This document shows positions 1 to 14,087 of a stretch of DNA of 64,000 bases, piece by piece. Position numbers and translations under genes: made by a program. The notes under the pieces are model-generated. The model was not told the origin of the DNA and made no database searches. It saw nothing but the letters and a program-made list of their open reading frames with translations. Origin of the DNA: Bugulina stolonifera (Eukaryota > Bryozoa > Gymnolaemata > Cheilostomatida > Bugulidae); the NCBI GenBank assembly GCA_935421135.1, contig OW285187.1, forward strand, positions 4,650,001 to 4,714,000. Reading direction: 5' to 3'. The stretch's first letter is position 1. Every line of letters starts with the position of its first letter.

Positions 1-241
1 AGGGCCTAGAACTTTGTTTCCCCCATTCAATTTCTTGGACCAGTATGTTTGAATAATGTGTTCCTCTTTTTACAAAATTGTTATATTCAAGTTTAAGTTA
101 GGGAGAGTGACCTAGGGCCAAGAACAGACTGACAGAGGAATACATCTACATATGTAAAATAAGAGATTGCAAAATCTTTTGTGGTCAGAAACAAATCAGG
201 GAAAACATTTTTATAATAGATGAAGAATAACATTTACTAAC

Positions 242-3200
242 CTTGTGAGCAATGAGCAATCTGGTAGCCTTCAGACTCGCCTCCATTTCCACGATGGCCG
301 CGGCAGGAAACTAAAATCAGTAAATAACAGCTGTTCACGAGCTCAACACATGACCAGATTCCCTTCTACTAATCAGATTTGAAAACGTACATTAATTCCA
401 TCTTTACTTGTTGACCATGATCGTGCACATAACTTTGCGCGTACATAACTTCATGACATTGGCACAGGCTTCATACACATTACACATCGTCAAGTACAGT
501 ATGTTTCACCATGTCTAGCGATTAGAGAAATAAAAAAATATAATGCTCAAAATACCATTGATTATAATTAAAAACATTCAAAAACGTGACAAAAGTTTCC
601 AAATAATTTTCTGTGCAAAACATGGACTAATATTATAATTCCCTTTCTGCTAGTTCACTGTACTCAAAAATGTACATAGTAACAAATTAATTTTGGACAA
701 TATACTTCTTATTTATGAAATAAATCGGCTATACATTTAGCAAATTTGTCATGCTGTGATACATTCGTTGCTTGGTACTATCAAGTCTCAAATAATATGA
801 AGGTTTAAAAATATAAAAATCATAATAATCATGCCGACAAACTAATAGAACAAAAAACGTAATATGATTTGTATTTATAACAGATATAACATACAGTAGA
901 GCATAGAAGATACGTGTACATTATAAAATATACAACAGGATACTACTATGGAGTTATTTTCCATAAAATATAATATGAACATAAGAATATGTTGCAACAC
1001 AACATTTGTAGATTTTTTTATACATGTAAACTGCATGTATTTATTAACAAAAGTTGTTTTAAAACATGAAAATATATGCATGACAGGCATTCAATTCCAT
1101 ATAATAGCCCAAAGTTAATTTCCAATATTTACCAATTGATTGCTCAAGGCGCCAAAACTGGAGACTTGGGGATACAAAGTACCACCTATATTTAATGACA
1201 GACAGCGGTGCCCCACCACATTAACACGATATATCCTGAAGTAAATACATGTCACATACAATTAACAGCTTTTTAATATGAAAGGAATGCTAATTTATAT
1301 ACAGTCTTCCAGAATATCCTTCACATAAAACAGGACAACCAAACTCATAAATAATCAATGGAGTGAAATCTTTGATTGCAAAAAACGCTGTTAATATTAA
1401 GGAAGAAAGATCCTGATGTCTGTCTGTCCATTTTTAACTTGGTGTCTGTCCATAAACATTTTTGTTAACATTTCAATATCGTTGCAACATACGGATTGTG
1501 TATAATTTAAGATTTTCAAGCCCACGCAGTGTCTTTATTAGTTGGATACAAGCGAGGAGGTGAAGTGTCAAACGTTATAATATCCTTTATTGAGCAAAGA
1601 TGGCGGAGGTAAAACAATACAAAAATTATAACTAAATATTACATTTTATAAAATATTTCTATCGAACAATTCTGACACTTATCATTATTTATATCGATGC
1701 ACATTGAATGGGCATCCATAAGACATATGACAAAGTTCGCCCACCCATGCACGTATACACATTTAGGCCTGCCTACTTATACTATATATCTAGTCGTTTA
1801 TAGCATTGCCATGTTTATACTGTATATAATTAATGTTGTACATTTGATGGTAGAAGCTAAATTTGAAAGAGTTTAATATTCCTGTTGTGTTGACGACATG
1901 TAGGCGTATATCATTGCAGGTAACAATATGTAGGCGTATATCACTGCAGGTAACATTAACTCAACAAGCAAATATTGTAATAATTTATTGTATCATCTGA
2001 ATAGTAACAACAATTCTACGATCATGAACACAAAATTCATCACGGAAATTCCCAGCTTGTGCACATTTTTTATTAATAAGCGCTGGCAATTGCGAATTCA
2101 ACGTTACACTTGGTGTAGACTGTACGAATATTTCATTCTTGTTGCAAGTCATATGAAAAGGAAGAAGACGCTTTCCATTTTAAACCAGAAAATTAAACAG
2201 GCACTGGCATCTTACACAATTAGAATTTGTCTGTTTATGCTCATTTAGAAGAACCAGGGCCATGTGACCCAGTTTTTACAGATACGACCCAGTTTTTACC
2301 CGTTACAACAGATCAAAGTGAACGATTTCACTCAATGATGCCCCCAAAGAGTGAAAATTGTTCACTTTATCATTACGTGACCATATAGGTTCAAACATCG
2401 TTCACAAAAGCTCATTTCCTCATAGATAAAGACAACAGGATACAAGAAAGAATAACTGCGAGAAATTTAAAAGAGAACTTTCTTGCAAAACTTGATTGAA
2501 AAAATAACTTTCATGGCAACATTCAAACAATGGGAGTGGTGGAACGATGTGGTAAAGATATTTGAGGGAGGATGATACTGAGGAGGGCAGCTTGGTCCAG
2601 TCAAGTGGCACCTCTTCCACCCACTATAAAGTATGCAAGATCAACTAAAGAGCCTGTTGAGTGTCTTCTGCAGAGAATGTTAAGCTAGGCATATGATAGG
2701 CTGGACTAATCCGTGAGGTCATAGAATTAGTCATATCCATCGTCACATGTCAGGGGAGAATAGCTAATGAGTCTGAACTGCCACTTCATCAAGATTATAG
2801 CAGGACTTGACAGGTGCTTGCGAAACGGAATAATTTATACAGCCGATTAATGGTGAGCAGCTATGCAAGCAACTTTTGTCTCTCTCATCTTGCAGACAAC
2901 ATTTCCAGTAGAAATATTTACTGTTGTGAAGATGACATGTACTATCAACATCCTTGATGTGGTGCAATGATGACTGGAGAGGTGTCACATGGTCTACAGT
3001 CGGGTATATGGGTCACATGATCTATAGTCGGGTATATGGGTCCCAGCGGAAAGATAATCATGCAGACTTTATTAAAAAAATTTGAAGTAACTGCGTGGCA
3101 TATCCTATTACGTTGCTTATTTGCAATATCTCAAAATAACAAATTGTTTTTGCACTGCCATGGGTGTCAACCTGATTAAGAGGCTTAAAACATGAATAGT

Positions 3201-6200
3201 GGTGGTCAGAGGACATTGGTGTGAGAACAAGTACTTTGATAATATTCATAAACATAATTAAACAGAACTGTGCGATATGCGACCTTCTAACTCCGTCAAT
3301 CCAACTAAACATATGTACCTACATATGTCAAGGGAAAATATTATTATTCATGACAACGTATAAATTTAATTTGAATATCAATATAATCATGAAGTATTAT
3401 TTCTCACTGCACCGTACGACTACATATACCTTGCTGTAAAAGGAAATGGCTTCCCGATACTGATCTATAATATCATCAGCCGTAACGTTCAGCTTAGATT
3501 TAGTAGAGGCCAGGTCCAGATGGCTGAAACTGTTTTGTAAAGATAGAGAAGGATCTAAAATACAAATAAATACAGGGTGTTCAAAAAATGTAAAACATAG
3601 CCCACCATTCACTCTCACACTGATGACTTTACTAAATTAGGATTTCACTACCCTTTGATGTTGGTTGTATAATATTAACTAGTAATAAATGTAGCTCAAA
3701 TATAGAATTTACAACATGATGCCTTAGGAGTTACTTCACCCACAGATTCGCAAATAAAGGAGATAACTTCCAAGAATATGCTAACCTAGGCTTAACCACG
3801 CATGATAGTCATTGCACATGTACACAATGCATATAATACTAATTGAATACGTGTTCAATGGATGATAAAATTGCTATCCAGTGCTATGATTAAAGCCTCA
3901 GTAGTTACTATGAATACAATGTAACTATAATAGATTGAAGCTGGATATCTCGCTTAGAAAATATCCTGTGACATTGCTACACCAATGTGAAGTACAAGTA
4001 CTACTCAGTGCACACTGAATGCAGGGGTAGACAAACCTAGGAGAAGACCAGGTGATGATCTACCAGTGTAGGAGGAGGTTCTCTTCATATTCACGTCACC
4101 TACTGCCTGATTCATTAACACAAGACTAGAGGATACAGCAACTCCTTCCAAGGCACCTAAATACCAGAAAACATATAATAACTTTACAGTAAGTAACTAT
4201 GTACAACGAGCTGTACTTAGCAGATTTATCAGTGGTACTGAAATCAAATTGTGAAGAGAAGACAACTTCTCCATTGAATAGAAAAGAAGTCGCAAAGAAG
4301 ACAACTCCTGATTTCTCAGCAAGAATACAGTATAGTAATTTAGCCCAAATACATTGTACATATAGCTACTCAAACTGACACAATATAATTAACTGGATTT
4401 TCAGACTAGTAGTCCATCAGCCAACCATCAAAAAGTGGCTTAGTTTTTGAAGTTCGCTCCTGACCTCTCCAATCTACACAAATTTTTGGCTCCAAAGTAA
4501 ACAAGACCTGAATTTTATGATTCTGGAAACTAACCCTCTGAAATATGTTGACGGAGACCTCAAATTTTAGGTCAAAGTTCACCCCCTCAGCAAAAATTGC
4601 CAATATTTGCCATTTTTTGTGGTTTGCAAACCTTCTGACACAAAATCCATAATGCATGAGCTCTTCATATCTCAACATAATGTTACTACAAGTAGTCTAG
4701 TGGTCTGTGTCAAAATTCATAAGTGTCAGTTCAAAGGTCTTATAATTACAGGGAAAATTCCTTCGTTACAGAGGGGATAATTCCCTATAATAGAAAACCT
4801 TCTGGCACCAAATCCATAACACATAGGCTCTTCATATTCAACTATGATGCTACCACAAGCAGTCTAGTGCTCCATGTCAAATTTCATGAGTGTCAGTCTA
4901 AAAGCTCTATGATTAAAAGATAAATGATTTCGTTACGGAGGGGGATAATTCCTAAAAAACAGCAAATCATTGAAATTTCCACAAACTGCAGAGATTTTTG
5001 GTGTTATCGTAAACAAGGCCCCAATTTTATGATTCTAGAATAGTTTGACAATGACCTTCTTCGTATTTAAGGATGCTGTTACTACATTCAGTGCAATAAT
5101 CTGTGCATAATAACATGATAACCTGCGCAGACTTTCTACGGAGAGCAACGTCTCTTTTGTTACAGTGGAAATAACACGTAAAATAATCACTCATGAAAAT
5201 TTTAGAATTTGATAAACATTTACTGTTATTTGCTGACCTTCCAAGTATACTCTAGTGCTGTTCTACTGTATCTACTTGAGAACTTATGAGCCATTAGTGT
5301 ATCTTGTAATGTAGTTTCAGCATCAGCCCAGCGATTGTAAGATGATATTGATGTACTTTATTACAATTAAAGATACAGGTTAGTTAGTATATTATATTTA
5401 GTGACTAAGCATAAAATATATGCAAAAACCCATAACATGACATGACCTCTACGTATATTACCCACTTGCAGGGACAATAAGAACTAGAGCTAATAGAGTG
5501 AGTTCGAAGGAACATGTGCTGTACCATGAAACTAAAAAATTAGTTATAATTTGATTCAGTAAGATACAGACAACCTAACACAGACACAAAATATGACATG
5601 CATATAAATTTACAAATTAGAATTTAGGCTAAACTTACAATTAATATACAGGCATACAAGTATCTATATATCATCTGGTACTGTGTACTTGCATATTTGT
5701 TTTCTTACAGGAGCAACAGACAGTATGTAACATGTCAGTTTAAATAGTTTCACCACTAAATAACTTTGTAGGTGAGATCTAATACCCCTCATCCAGGGCG
5801 AGGTACTTCCATCCTCAGTTTATAGACTCTTGTACAAATTGCAGCAACATAATTGGCATGGGTAGCACGAATCTTCAGTAACGACTTACGTGGTGGGGAA
5901 AGGTGACTTGTCCCACCACTAGTTATGAAACGTGTAAATCCAAGTGCATTGACAGATTTTCTGTGCTCAGGTAGATGATTAGGGTAACTTCTTCGAATGC
6001 AAATAACGATTAATAATTTGAAACTTTGTTTCACTAGGTACATGGAGTGTCATACTGCACACTAGGAATACAAGGTTATACAGCAATTGTGGTACCGTTT
6101 TGTTCAGTACTATTAATAGTTTAGTCTTCGGGTGTTCAGTGGCCATGTGGTACTTGATTTCGTTTGGTTGATAGCATTTGAAATACCTATACTAGCCTAC

Positions 6201-9200
6201 TTCAATGATAGCTCTGCGTCCTTCAAGAATCACCATCATAGCTGTCATCATCACCGTCGATGGTACTGTATGCTGCTGAGGTTGATCGTAATTTAGTTGA
6301 GGTAGTAACACGGCAACATTGTTTCTAGCCAGTCCGCCCTAGCAAAAGACAAAAATACACAAACTCATCTAATTTTTCTAAAAGATGTTCTCAAGAGTAT
6401 GATTTGCTAAACAACAAATTAGATCTTTTTTTACCCTTCATAATGTAAACGTATGTGCGCGAGCTCATAATTTAAATTTATGCATGTTTGAACATAAGGG
6501 AGAAAAGTGAAGAGTTCTGCTTCAAGGAATTCTTACATGTATATATCATCCATCAAAAATATTTTCTGATATAGCCCCTTGCATCGGCAGTAAGAACATA
6601 CCTACTAAGGCAAGGTCTGTCCGCATGCTTGCTGTGTATATCTTGTAACGTTGGTACGAATACGCATGCCTTATCACCCACCAACCACATCTTCAAGGCT
6701 TCTTTTCAGCAATGCAACTTGCACCTAAAACAGCAAGGGTTTTACAACTGTAGGTAATAAAATATAAATGTGCTGGTCCAGAAACAAAGAATTATTCTAG
6801 GGTGTAGATGGAAAAATATTTGTAGAACAATAATAGGAGTGGAAGGGCTGTGTGCATGTGAAATAACAGAAGGGCAAACATAACTGCAGCCTTCGCCGTG
6901 AAATTAATGCCACAGTTTTAATGCAAGTCTCCTCCAGAAAATATCTAGTAAACATGGAACATAACTACAACCTAGATTAGACTACTTGAACATTACCCTT
7001 AATTATATACATTAAAATCAAAATGAAATCGAAATCCATATTGCATTGCTAGGTAAAACATAGGCCTACTATAGCAGTCTTGCTACACTATAACATAATG
7101 AGAATAACAGAATAACACAATACAAGACTACATTTAGTATAATTTTGTATAAGTGTCTATAACCATAACAAATAATTATACATGTGTATTTAAAACTACA
7201 TTTAGGCTATTTTATAAATTTCTTGTGGATCAAGATCATGCAAAAAATTTTGCTGATTGCGATCAACTTCATCACATTTAATTATATTATTATAAAAATA
7301 TTATATTCATATTGAGTAATTATAACAGATTTGTGACGAGGTATGAGCATAATTCACATGGCAATGGAATAAGTAATAAGAATTTTATGAAATGATAATT
7401 ATTATTAATTATAATTATGGATAAATACATGTTTCCACTAAAAAGTAATTGCCATAAATAATTAAATTAGGTAAACTTAAATTTTTATCCATGTCACAAA
7501 ATGAAGTTCAAATTTTTCAACCAACTAGCTAGGCCTACTAACTATTACTATAACTATTGAATATAATCTTTTTCCTAGTCAGTCACATACCTTTTCCAGA
7601 GAAACTGATGTCATATTTAGCCTTTGGTTACTAGTGATTCTCATGATAGACCTCTATTATGTGTTGTGAACCCTAGAGTCAGAGTGAGTTAACTCTCAGC
7701 TCAAACTAACTCCTTGTCTAATGTCTAGCTGTCTGTTTCCATAATTCAATGAATATCTATGTCAATATTTATTTAGAGAACAGTTTGTCGGTCTTTGGAT
7801 GCTCCATTCAACTCTCAAGATAACCAATATGGAGAACTGAATGAATTTATCATTACACATTTGCTACAAAAGTTGCCAAATCTAGTAGCCTATCCAGTAG
7901 GTTTCCTGCTACTCACTTTCTTAGATAATTTATCAAAATGACAGGAAGTGCATGCAACTGACCAATGAAAGTTGGCGTAGGGGGATTCTAATAGTTTCTA
8001 ACAGCAAGTAAGGAGCAGACAACTCTAATTTTAAAAATTTCGAAAAAATTAAATTTTCACCCCTTTGTCAAGTGATTTCGAGGGGTTAGTAAGTGGATTT
8101 GAATTGCCCATGTTTTAATCTATCTGTACACAAAAAATTGTGTAGATTGGAGAGGTCAGGAGCGAAAAGTCATAATTTTGCTGCTTGGCTGATGGACTAT
8201 AGCTAACTCGCACATGTACAAACATGTTTATATCATGTGCATTATACATGTACAACTTATTTATACACAACCATGCCAAGAGTATGGGTAACAAGAGAGG
8301 ATAACACCTTATTATATAACATCACTATTCACTTATTCGTTGGAGCCTTTGAGTATAATATAACAATAACCGCCACTTACATCCAACCCAGAGGTCGTCC
8401 CCTGCTGCCTTGAGCAGCTCCATGGCTGCCTGGTACTGCACCACAGCCTCGTTAGGCATATCCACTAGTAGACAAAGGTCACCCACTCGTTTACGACACC
8501 TCGCAACAAATCTGTTCCTCACATTCCTGCAGGATGAGTAAGATAATAAGTATCCGTACTATGAATATGACATGACCACGGAAGACAAGTAAATAATATT
8601 GTTCAGTAAATAAATACATATGGGGCTAGTTTTGTGTAGTGGCATATAACTTCCATGAAACTACAAGAAGGTCAACAACTTATCACATCAAAATCAACAA
8701 TTGAACTACATGTAGATAAAATTCGAAGGGATTCTGATGCACTTGAAGAATATTTCCACCAAATATCTGATATTTTGTTTAGGAGCAAAAACAAAAACTT
8801 TAGATCATGGAGTGCCAGAACAGTGATGGGCTCTTTTTCACATTCGGACTTGAAACATCACAAATGGTGTATTATCTCAAAAGTGTTGATGCTTCCAAAA
8901 CTATTTCTTTCATGGTAGATCTTAGCTAAAATAGTAATCTTACTTAGATTCAATGTCCATGCTGATCACACCCGGTTTCTCAAATGGTGCAGTTAGAATA
9001 GACGGTTGCTTGAGATGCACATTCGTAGCTGTCAACCTCTTGGACTCTAGCACATAGAACATAGACTTGCACATATACTCTACATCAATGTTCATGTAGG
9101 AGCAAGCCTCATCACAGTCCATATAACCCAGTATTCGCCTTCTCGTCACATCTGACATCTCAGACATGACTTGGTGGCCTTCTTCCTCAGAATATTCTAG

Positions 9201-9692
9201 TATAGCCTTATCCGGTAGCTCATCATAGTGGTTTGGCTCAATAACCAGAGAGTTATCGGTAGTTGGTGAACCATTCATCGGTTCACTGTAGCTGTTGTCT
9301 CCCTTGTCAACGAGAGAAGTTTTATGAGGTAGACCCAGCACAATGAGACGTGTGTCAACCAGTGTGCTGTCATACAGGTTTTTCAGATCCGTGTACTGTT
9401 TCTCCAGATCTTCTCCCATCACATCCTCATTGTACTGGGCGATGCAGATAAGCCCCAGTACTTTACGATGGTACTGAAAGTCACCCCACTCGCTGTTCTC
9501 TACAGGGTAATTCAGTACAAACTTGGGAGACAGACTTCGGCCATCTTTAGTTACAGAGACTAAACCTATCCGATTTACTTGATCCCAGAGTTGGGTGAAT
9601 TTTTCTTTGGAGATAAATGGACCAATGGGACACACCAGGATAATACAAGAGCGGTGATCCTCAGGCTTCTGTCTATACTCCGGGAAACTCAT
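242..9692 (-). CDS. TRAPPC9: TRAPPC9 (NIBP/TRS120 family), TRAPPII tethering complex subunit, 5' part
   Basis: Five coding exons on the minus strand: 9692-8944, 8526-8381, 4156-4037, 3554-3430 and 310-242, giving 403 codons. The gene continues beyond base 1, since the family is over 1100 aa. The protein opens MSFPEYRQKPEDH and contains SEWGDFQYHRKVLGLI, VLESKRL, RKRVGDLCL, WVGCALEG and DDIIDQYREAISFYSK, all conserved landmarks of the TRAPPC9 N-terminus in the same order as human. The known family role is vesicle tethering and Rab activation at the Golgi as part of TRAPPII. Exon 1 carries a longer acidic/Ser-rich insertion (about residues 115-185) than I recall in vertebrates. Introns 2 and 4 are large (4.2 and 3.1 kb) and repeat-filled. 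An acceptor-like TTTATAG sits 3 nt before the ATG, so a noncoding 5' exon upstream is likely. Phases agree at all four junctions. Confidence 0.93.
1893..1956. repeat. Two-copy 28-bp tandem repeat
   Basis: TGTAGGCGTATATCAYTGCA followed by GGTAACA occurs twice in TRAPPC9 intron 4. Confidence 0.9.
2988..3045. repeat. Two-copy 28-bp tandem repeat
   Basis: TCACATGRTCTAYAGTCGGG followed by TATATGGG occurs twice in TRAPPC9 intron 4. Confidence 0.9.
4410..4489. repeat. Inverted dispersed repeat, left copy
   Basis: AGTCCATCAGCCAA and CGCTCCTGACCTCTCCAATC occur here and, as reverse complement, at 8131-8198. Both copies are in TRAPPC9 intron 2. Confidence 0.8.
4630..5160. repeat. Diverged tandem repeat, unit about 168 bp, in TRAPPC9 intron 2
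   Basis: Units starting at about 4630, 4798 and (more diverged) 5050 share CCTTCTGRCACMAAATCCATAA, CTCTTCATAT, AGTCTAGTG, AAGTGTCAGT-like and GTTACRGAGGGGGATAATTCC blocks. Confidence 0.7.
8131..8198. repeat. Inverted dispersed repeat, right copy
   Basis: Reverse-complement partner of 4410-4489; the shared core is GATTGGAGAGGTCAGGAGCG and TTGGCTGATGGACT. It lies about 180 nt from TRAPPC9 exon 2. Confidence 0.8.
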
Positions 9693-11790
9693 GTTCTATA
9701 AATAGAATATACTAGATGGAATAAATAGCTTAACTATCTACATGCAGCCACAAACAAACAACAAATGTGCAGGCTCCGATCACCACTATTATGTTATGAC
9801 ATCGGTATTGCCTATCTGCAGGCTATTGTTTGAAGAATAAAATTCACTGTGTAGTAGCCTACACTTGGCTACATGTCAATGTCTTTACACCGAGACAATC
9901 CATGTTACTGCAATAATTTACACTATGTTGATTTACATACATTTACAATTATTATCACCGAATCAAGGTAGAAATTTTCAAAATGATGAAACTAAAGATG
10001 TCTATATTGAGTAGCCCAGAGACTATTAGTTAAAAATGGTACAATGTGTGGCATAGTTGATTAGTTTCCTATAAGTTTACTTCCAGTAATCAATCTAACA
10101 CGCTGTCAAATGTAGGTGGAAAGTGAAAGGGGCCGAGTTGAGTACAAGTAACTGCTCACTTGTGTGAGAGCCCATCTGTTGCAAAAAATCTGAGCTGAAA
10201 CAGCAATCTGGATTTTATGAAGTTCAAGGAGAGATTTTATTCATAAAAATATTCTGGTAAATGTCAGGCTTTAGAGTGCTCCGTAAATGAGTACCAATTT
10301 AAGGCTGTTTCTTTTACTTTCAATTTAATTGTCACATTCCTTTAGAATTCCAACAAATATGAATTGATTTTTGGGTTTGTGTAGCTGATTCCAGGGAATG
10401 AGAAATATTAATATTGGGAGCGATTAGCGTTGTTCTCCCTGACGAACATGCATGATCATGAACATTAGTCTACTAGAGGAACATTGACTAGAATAGCTGT
10501 TAACTCTGTATAAGCAATTAGTTAAACTATAGATAGACCCTAATAATGTTATTATTACGGTACATATAGTTATTAAAATATACTGACATATTAATTATAA
10601 TTATTAAGATTACATTCATATCATTATTCACTTTCTGCATTGGAAAAGAATCGATATCCATTCTCTTTTGATAAACATCACATGAAATAGAATACCAATA
10701 CTCAATTACATAATGATATCACTTCAGTTAAAGTCTTTATGATGATTATCATTATGACACCTACATGTACATATCATATTCCATATTCATATTGATATTA
10801 ATTTCAATATCACACCCACTGTGACTTCTGCCTCTTCCATTCTGAGCCAACTGAGTCAGTCATTCGATCAAATGAGTGAGTGACTGGCATAGTCAGTGAT
10901 AGCCACAGACAGACAAGGATAACTATTTACTAAACAACTATTACTAATATATATTGCTATTGTTTAGTATGATCCTTAGGCTTATGATCAATGATGATAA
11001 TCATTTATCATAAAGATAATGTCGTGTTGTTACTTACTTTATTGAAGCACCTCTTTGATTTAATAAGCTATTTTTTATTATAACCAGGAAATAATTTGCA
11101 CGGTTTTATTCACCATTCCATGTTACTTATGTACACTGTATTAGGAAAGCTCACTCAGGAAAACATACTTGCAACTTTGCATTTTCAATAACTGTGGATT
11201 TGGGAATACCTTCAAAGTTTATAGTAGCCCTCTTGTTCGCCCCATAGTTTTGAAGTGGAACATGAATGATAGTGTGTGAAAGACATTTTAGAGTGTTAAT
11301 GCAAACTATGTACGCTCAAGGACGAGGTCAGAAGACTGGGCGTAGATATATTTACACCCGGCCTGCATTTATCACCATTATTATCAACAAAATACTTCCG
11401 TGTCTTTGCACTAAAAATTAAGGATTGGCTTAAGGTCAAGGATAATACTTTATTTTGTAAAAAAACTTCATCACATGAAAATTAAATTTCACCCACAAAA
11501 GTATTTGCAAATTGTATATTATATTGTTATTATTCATGTTAGTTGTTAACACAATGTGATTAAATGGATTTTACGCTGTAGTTCTACTAGTGATGTACCC
11601 ACCGTTTCAAAGTTGGTGGGGCCAATATGGTTGTGAGAAGGGAGGGAGGGACAAGGTGACCAAACATGGCAGCGCAAAACATGGTGATGGTCATGGAAAA
11701 CAAACATCTCATTTATGTACATGCGGCTAATATGTACAAAAATCACATCCTCCAGATATGTTAAATACTTATTTTAGATATGCATAATCA
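9693..11790. other. Intergenic/5' flank of TRAPPC9
   Basis: AT-rich sequence between the TRAPPC9 start and the LINE insertion. I see no coding signal on either strand. It should hold the TRAPPC9 promoter and any noncoding first exon, but I cannot place them. Confidence 0.5.
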
Positions 11791-11806
11791 TTGCATATAC
11801 ATTTAA

Positions 11807-13951
11807 ATGCATAAATGTATGATGATAGTACATGATATAACCGTGCATACTCCTGTAATAAGTGATCACTCAATAATAATAATATCTCTAAATTTATGTG
11901 CAGAGCTAACCAAGGATTTGAGTAGTCGAATAATATATAATTATGACCAAGTAGACACCAAACGGGCAAAGGAAACTTTTGGTCCATGGGAGGAAGCGAT
12001 AAGGCAAGCTATTGAGAAGAAGGAACACATAGACTCTATTTATGATATGTTTATTCAATCGATACAAGATTTAAAGAACAAGTGTATAAAAACCAAAACT
12101 ATTACTACAATTCCTAATAGTCCAGAATGGATGACAAAAAGACTCAAAAGTTCTATTAGCCATCAGCGCACACTTTATAATAAAATGAAAATATTTCCAT
12201 CAGACTATAACATCAAACAATATAAGATGTGTAGAAAAAAGAACAAGATTTTAGTAAAATATGCTAAAAAAAGCTTCATGAACCGAAGGTTATACAAACC
12301 TCTCATGGAAGGTAATTCAAAATCATTTTATAAGTATCTTCGAGCATGCAGAAGTAATGACTCCAATATTATTCCACACTTGAAATATACTAACCAAATT
12401 TTCAAAACACCAGAATCTAAAGCCAACTGTTTCAATGAATATTTTGAGTCTGTGTTCACAGTGGATGATGCGTCTGTTTGTCAAACTCTTGGTACTTCAT
12501 ATGACAATACAATTGTCAGTCAAGAGATTACTGTGACTGCCAAAGGAGTTTTAAAGTTATTAAGCGACATTGATACCAACAAAGCAGGTGGACCTGATAA
12601 CATCTCAGGTGTTGTGTTGAAAGTTTTTGCTCCTGTCATCAACATTTCTCTTAAAGATATATTTTCATATTCACTTTCATCAGGAGTACTTCCTTCAGTT
12701 TGGAGGCTGGCCAGAGTTCAGCCAGTCCATAAAAAGGGAAGTAAACAGCTACCTAAAAACTATCGCCCAGTCTCTTTGACTTGTATAACATGCAAGCTTC
12801 TTGAGCACATTATTTCCTCCCATTTACACCGTGTTTTACAAGAAGTAGACTTTTTTGCTGATGGTCAACATGGTTTTCGTCCACACAGATCCTGTGATAC
12901 ACAACTCGTCCATACTCTTGGACATGTTTCCCATTTGTATGATTTAGGTAACACCATAAACTTACTTATTTTAGATTTTTCGAAAGCATTTGATACAGTA
13001 AATCATAGGAAGCTGATTTTCAAATTAACACATATTGGTATCAACAGTACTATTGTCAGCTGGATTTCAAAATTTTTGAATGATCGAAGACAATATGTCA
13101 TGGTAGAAGGTCAAAACTCCAGCTGTCGACCTGTAACATCAGGAGTTCCTCAGGGTTCAGTTTTAGGGCCACTTCTCTTTTTAATTTTTATCAATGATCT
13201 GCCTTTACAATTAAAGTCTCCATGTAGGTTATTTGCAGATGATGTGATCATTTATAATACCGTTAAAAATGCATCAATCTTACAACAAGATCTAAATAAG
13301 CTAGAAATGTGGTCGGAGAAGTGGCAATTGAGTTTTAATGTCTCAAAGTGTAGTTTTTTACAAATTGGACGGGAAGGACGAAGTGATAAACAAGACTATT
13401 TTTTACACCACCAAATTTTAAAACAAGTTGAATTTCACATGTATCTCGGAGTCTGTCTGCAGTCAAATTTAAAATGGGATCGCCATATTAACAAAATTAC
13501 CCACACTGCAACACTAAGGCTAGCTCAACTGCGCAGAATTTTAAAGTATGCAAATATGCCAACACGCAGAGTAGCATATTTAACATTAGTAAGACCTTTG
13601 CTAGAGTTTGCAAGCCAAGTGTGGGACCCTCATCAAAAAACTCTAATTAAACAAATTGAAAAGGTACAAAATAAAGGTCTAAGATTTATTTATAAAATTA
13701 GAGGGCAAGTTAGTTTTAAACAGCTGAGGGAAAAGGTAGGCATAAAGTCTTTACAAGAACGGAGGAAGGAGGCAAGATTGTCACTTTTTTCAAGGTGCCT
13801 GGCTGAAGGTATTGAGCCAACTTTTAATTATAATTTAGATAAGATACACAAAACAAGACAGGCCGTTAATACATATACACCACACATCAGAACAAATATC
13901 TTTTATTCCTCATTTTGGCCCAGAACCCTGAGAGAGCTACGGTCTGAATGA
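11807..13951 (+). CDS. LINE ORF2-type reverse transcriptase (jockey/CR1-like superfamily)
   Basis: 714 codons, uninterrupted. Residues about 17-22 read VISDHS, the final motif of the AP-type endonuclease, so the nuclease domain is missing. RT blocks follow in order: the thumb-side NKAGGPDNISG (about 258), NYRPVSLT (about 322), QHGFRPHRSCDTQL (about 359), LDFSKAFDTVNH (about 390), SGVPQGSVLGPLLF (about 445) and catalytic FADD at residues 476-479. The C-terminus ends with a SSFWPRTLREL block typical of this superfamily. The catalytic Asp residues are intact and there is no internal stop, which suggests a fairly young copy. It encodes reverse transcription for retrotransposition. The clade (CR1, L2, Crack, Daphne, jockey) cannot be settled by eye. 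The true start codon is not meaningful because the 5' end is lost. Confidence 0.95.
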   Translation: MHKCMMIVHDITVHTPVISDHSIIIISLNLCAELTKDLSSRIIYNYDQVDTKRAKETFGPWEEAIRQAIEKKEHIDSIYDMFIQSIQDLKNKCIKTKTITTIPNSPEWMTKRLKSSISHQRTLYNKMKIFPSDYNIKQYKMCRKKNKILVKYAKKSFMNRRLYKPLMEGNSKSFYKYLRACRSNDSNIIPHLKYTNQIFKTPESKANCFNEYFESVFTVDDASVCQTLGTSYDNTIVSQEITVTAKGVLKLLSDIDTNKAGGPDNISGVVLKVFAPVINISLKDIFSYSLSSGVLPSVWRLARVQPVHKKGSKQLPKNYRPVSLTCITCKLLEHIISSHLHRVLQEVDFFADGQHGFRPHRSCDTQLVHTLGHVSHLYDLGNTINLLILDFSKAFDTVNHRKLIFKLTHIGINSTIVSWISKFLNDRRQYVMVEGQNSSCRPVTSGVPQGSVLGPLLFLIFINDLPLQLKSPCRLFADDVIIYNTVKNASILQQDLNKLEMWSEKWQLSFNVSKCSFLQIGREGRSDKQDYFLHHQILKQVEFHMYLGVCLQSNLKWDRHINKITHTATLRLAQLRRILKYANMPTRRVAYLTLVRPLLEFASQVWDPHQKTLIKQIEKVQNKGLRFIYKIRGQVSFKQLREKVGIKSLQERRKEARLSLFSRCLAEGIEPTFNYNLDKIHKTRQAVNTYTPHIRTNIFYSSFWPRTLRELRSE

Positions 13952-14087
13952 ATGACTGAGACTAATAATAACACATATATCACAAAACATAAAAAAAAAA
14001 TACATATATATATAAATATCATATAACAAAGAAAAAGATTACAAAAATAGCACTTTTAACATAAAATTGAAAAAAAAAACAATCGAG

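Noticed and set aside
6180..6730. Minus-strand pieces that looked like exons of a transposase or an extra TRAPPC9 exon
   Set aside because: Frames are broken by stops, and TRAPPC9 exons 2 and 3 already join perfectly in phase without them.
8655..8918. 87-codon plus-strand frame opposite TRAPPC9 intron 1
   Set aside because: No family match, and it lies within an intron of a well-supported minus-strand gene.
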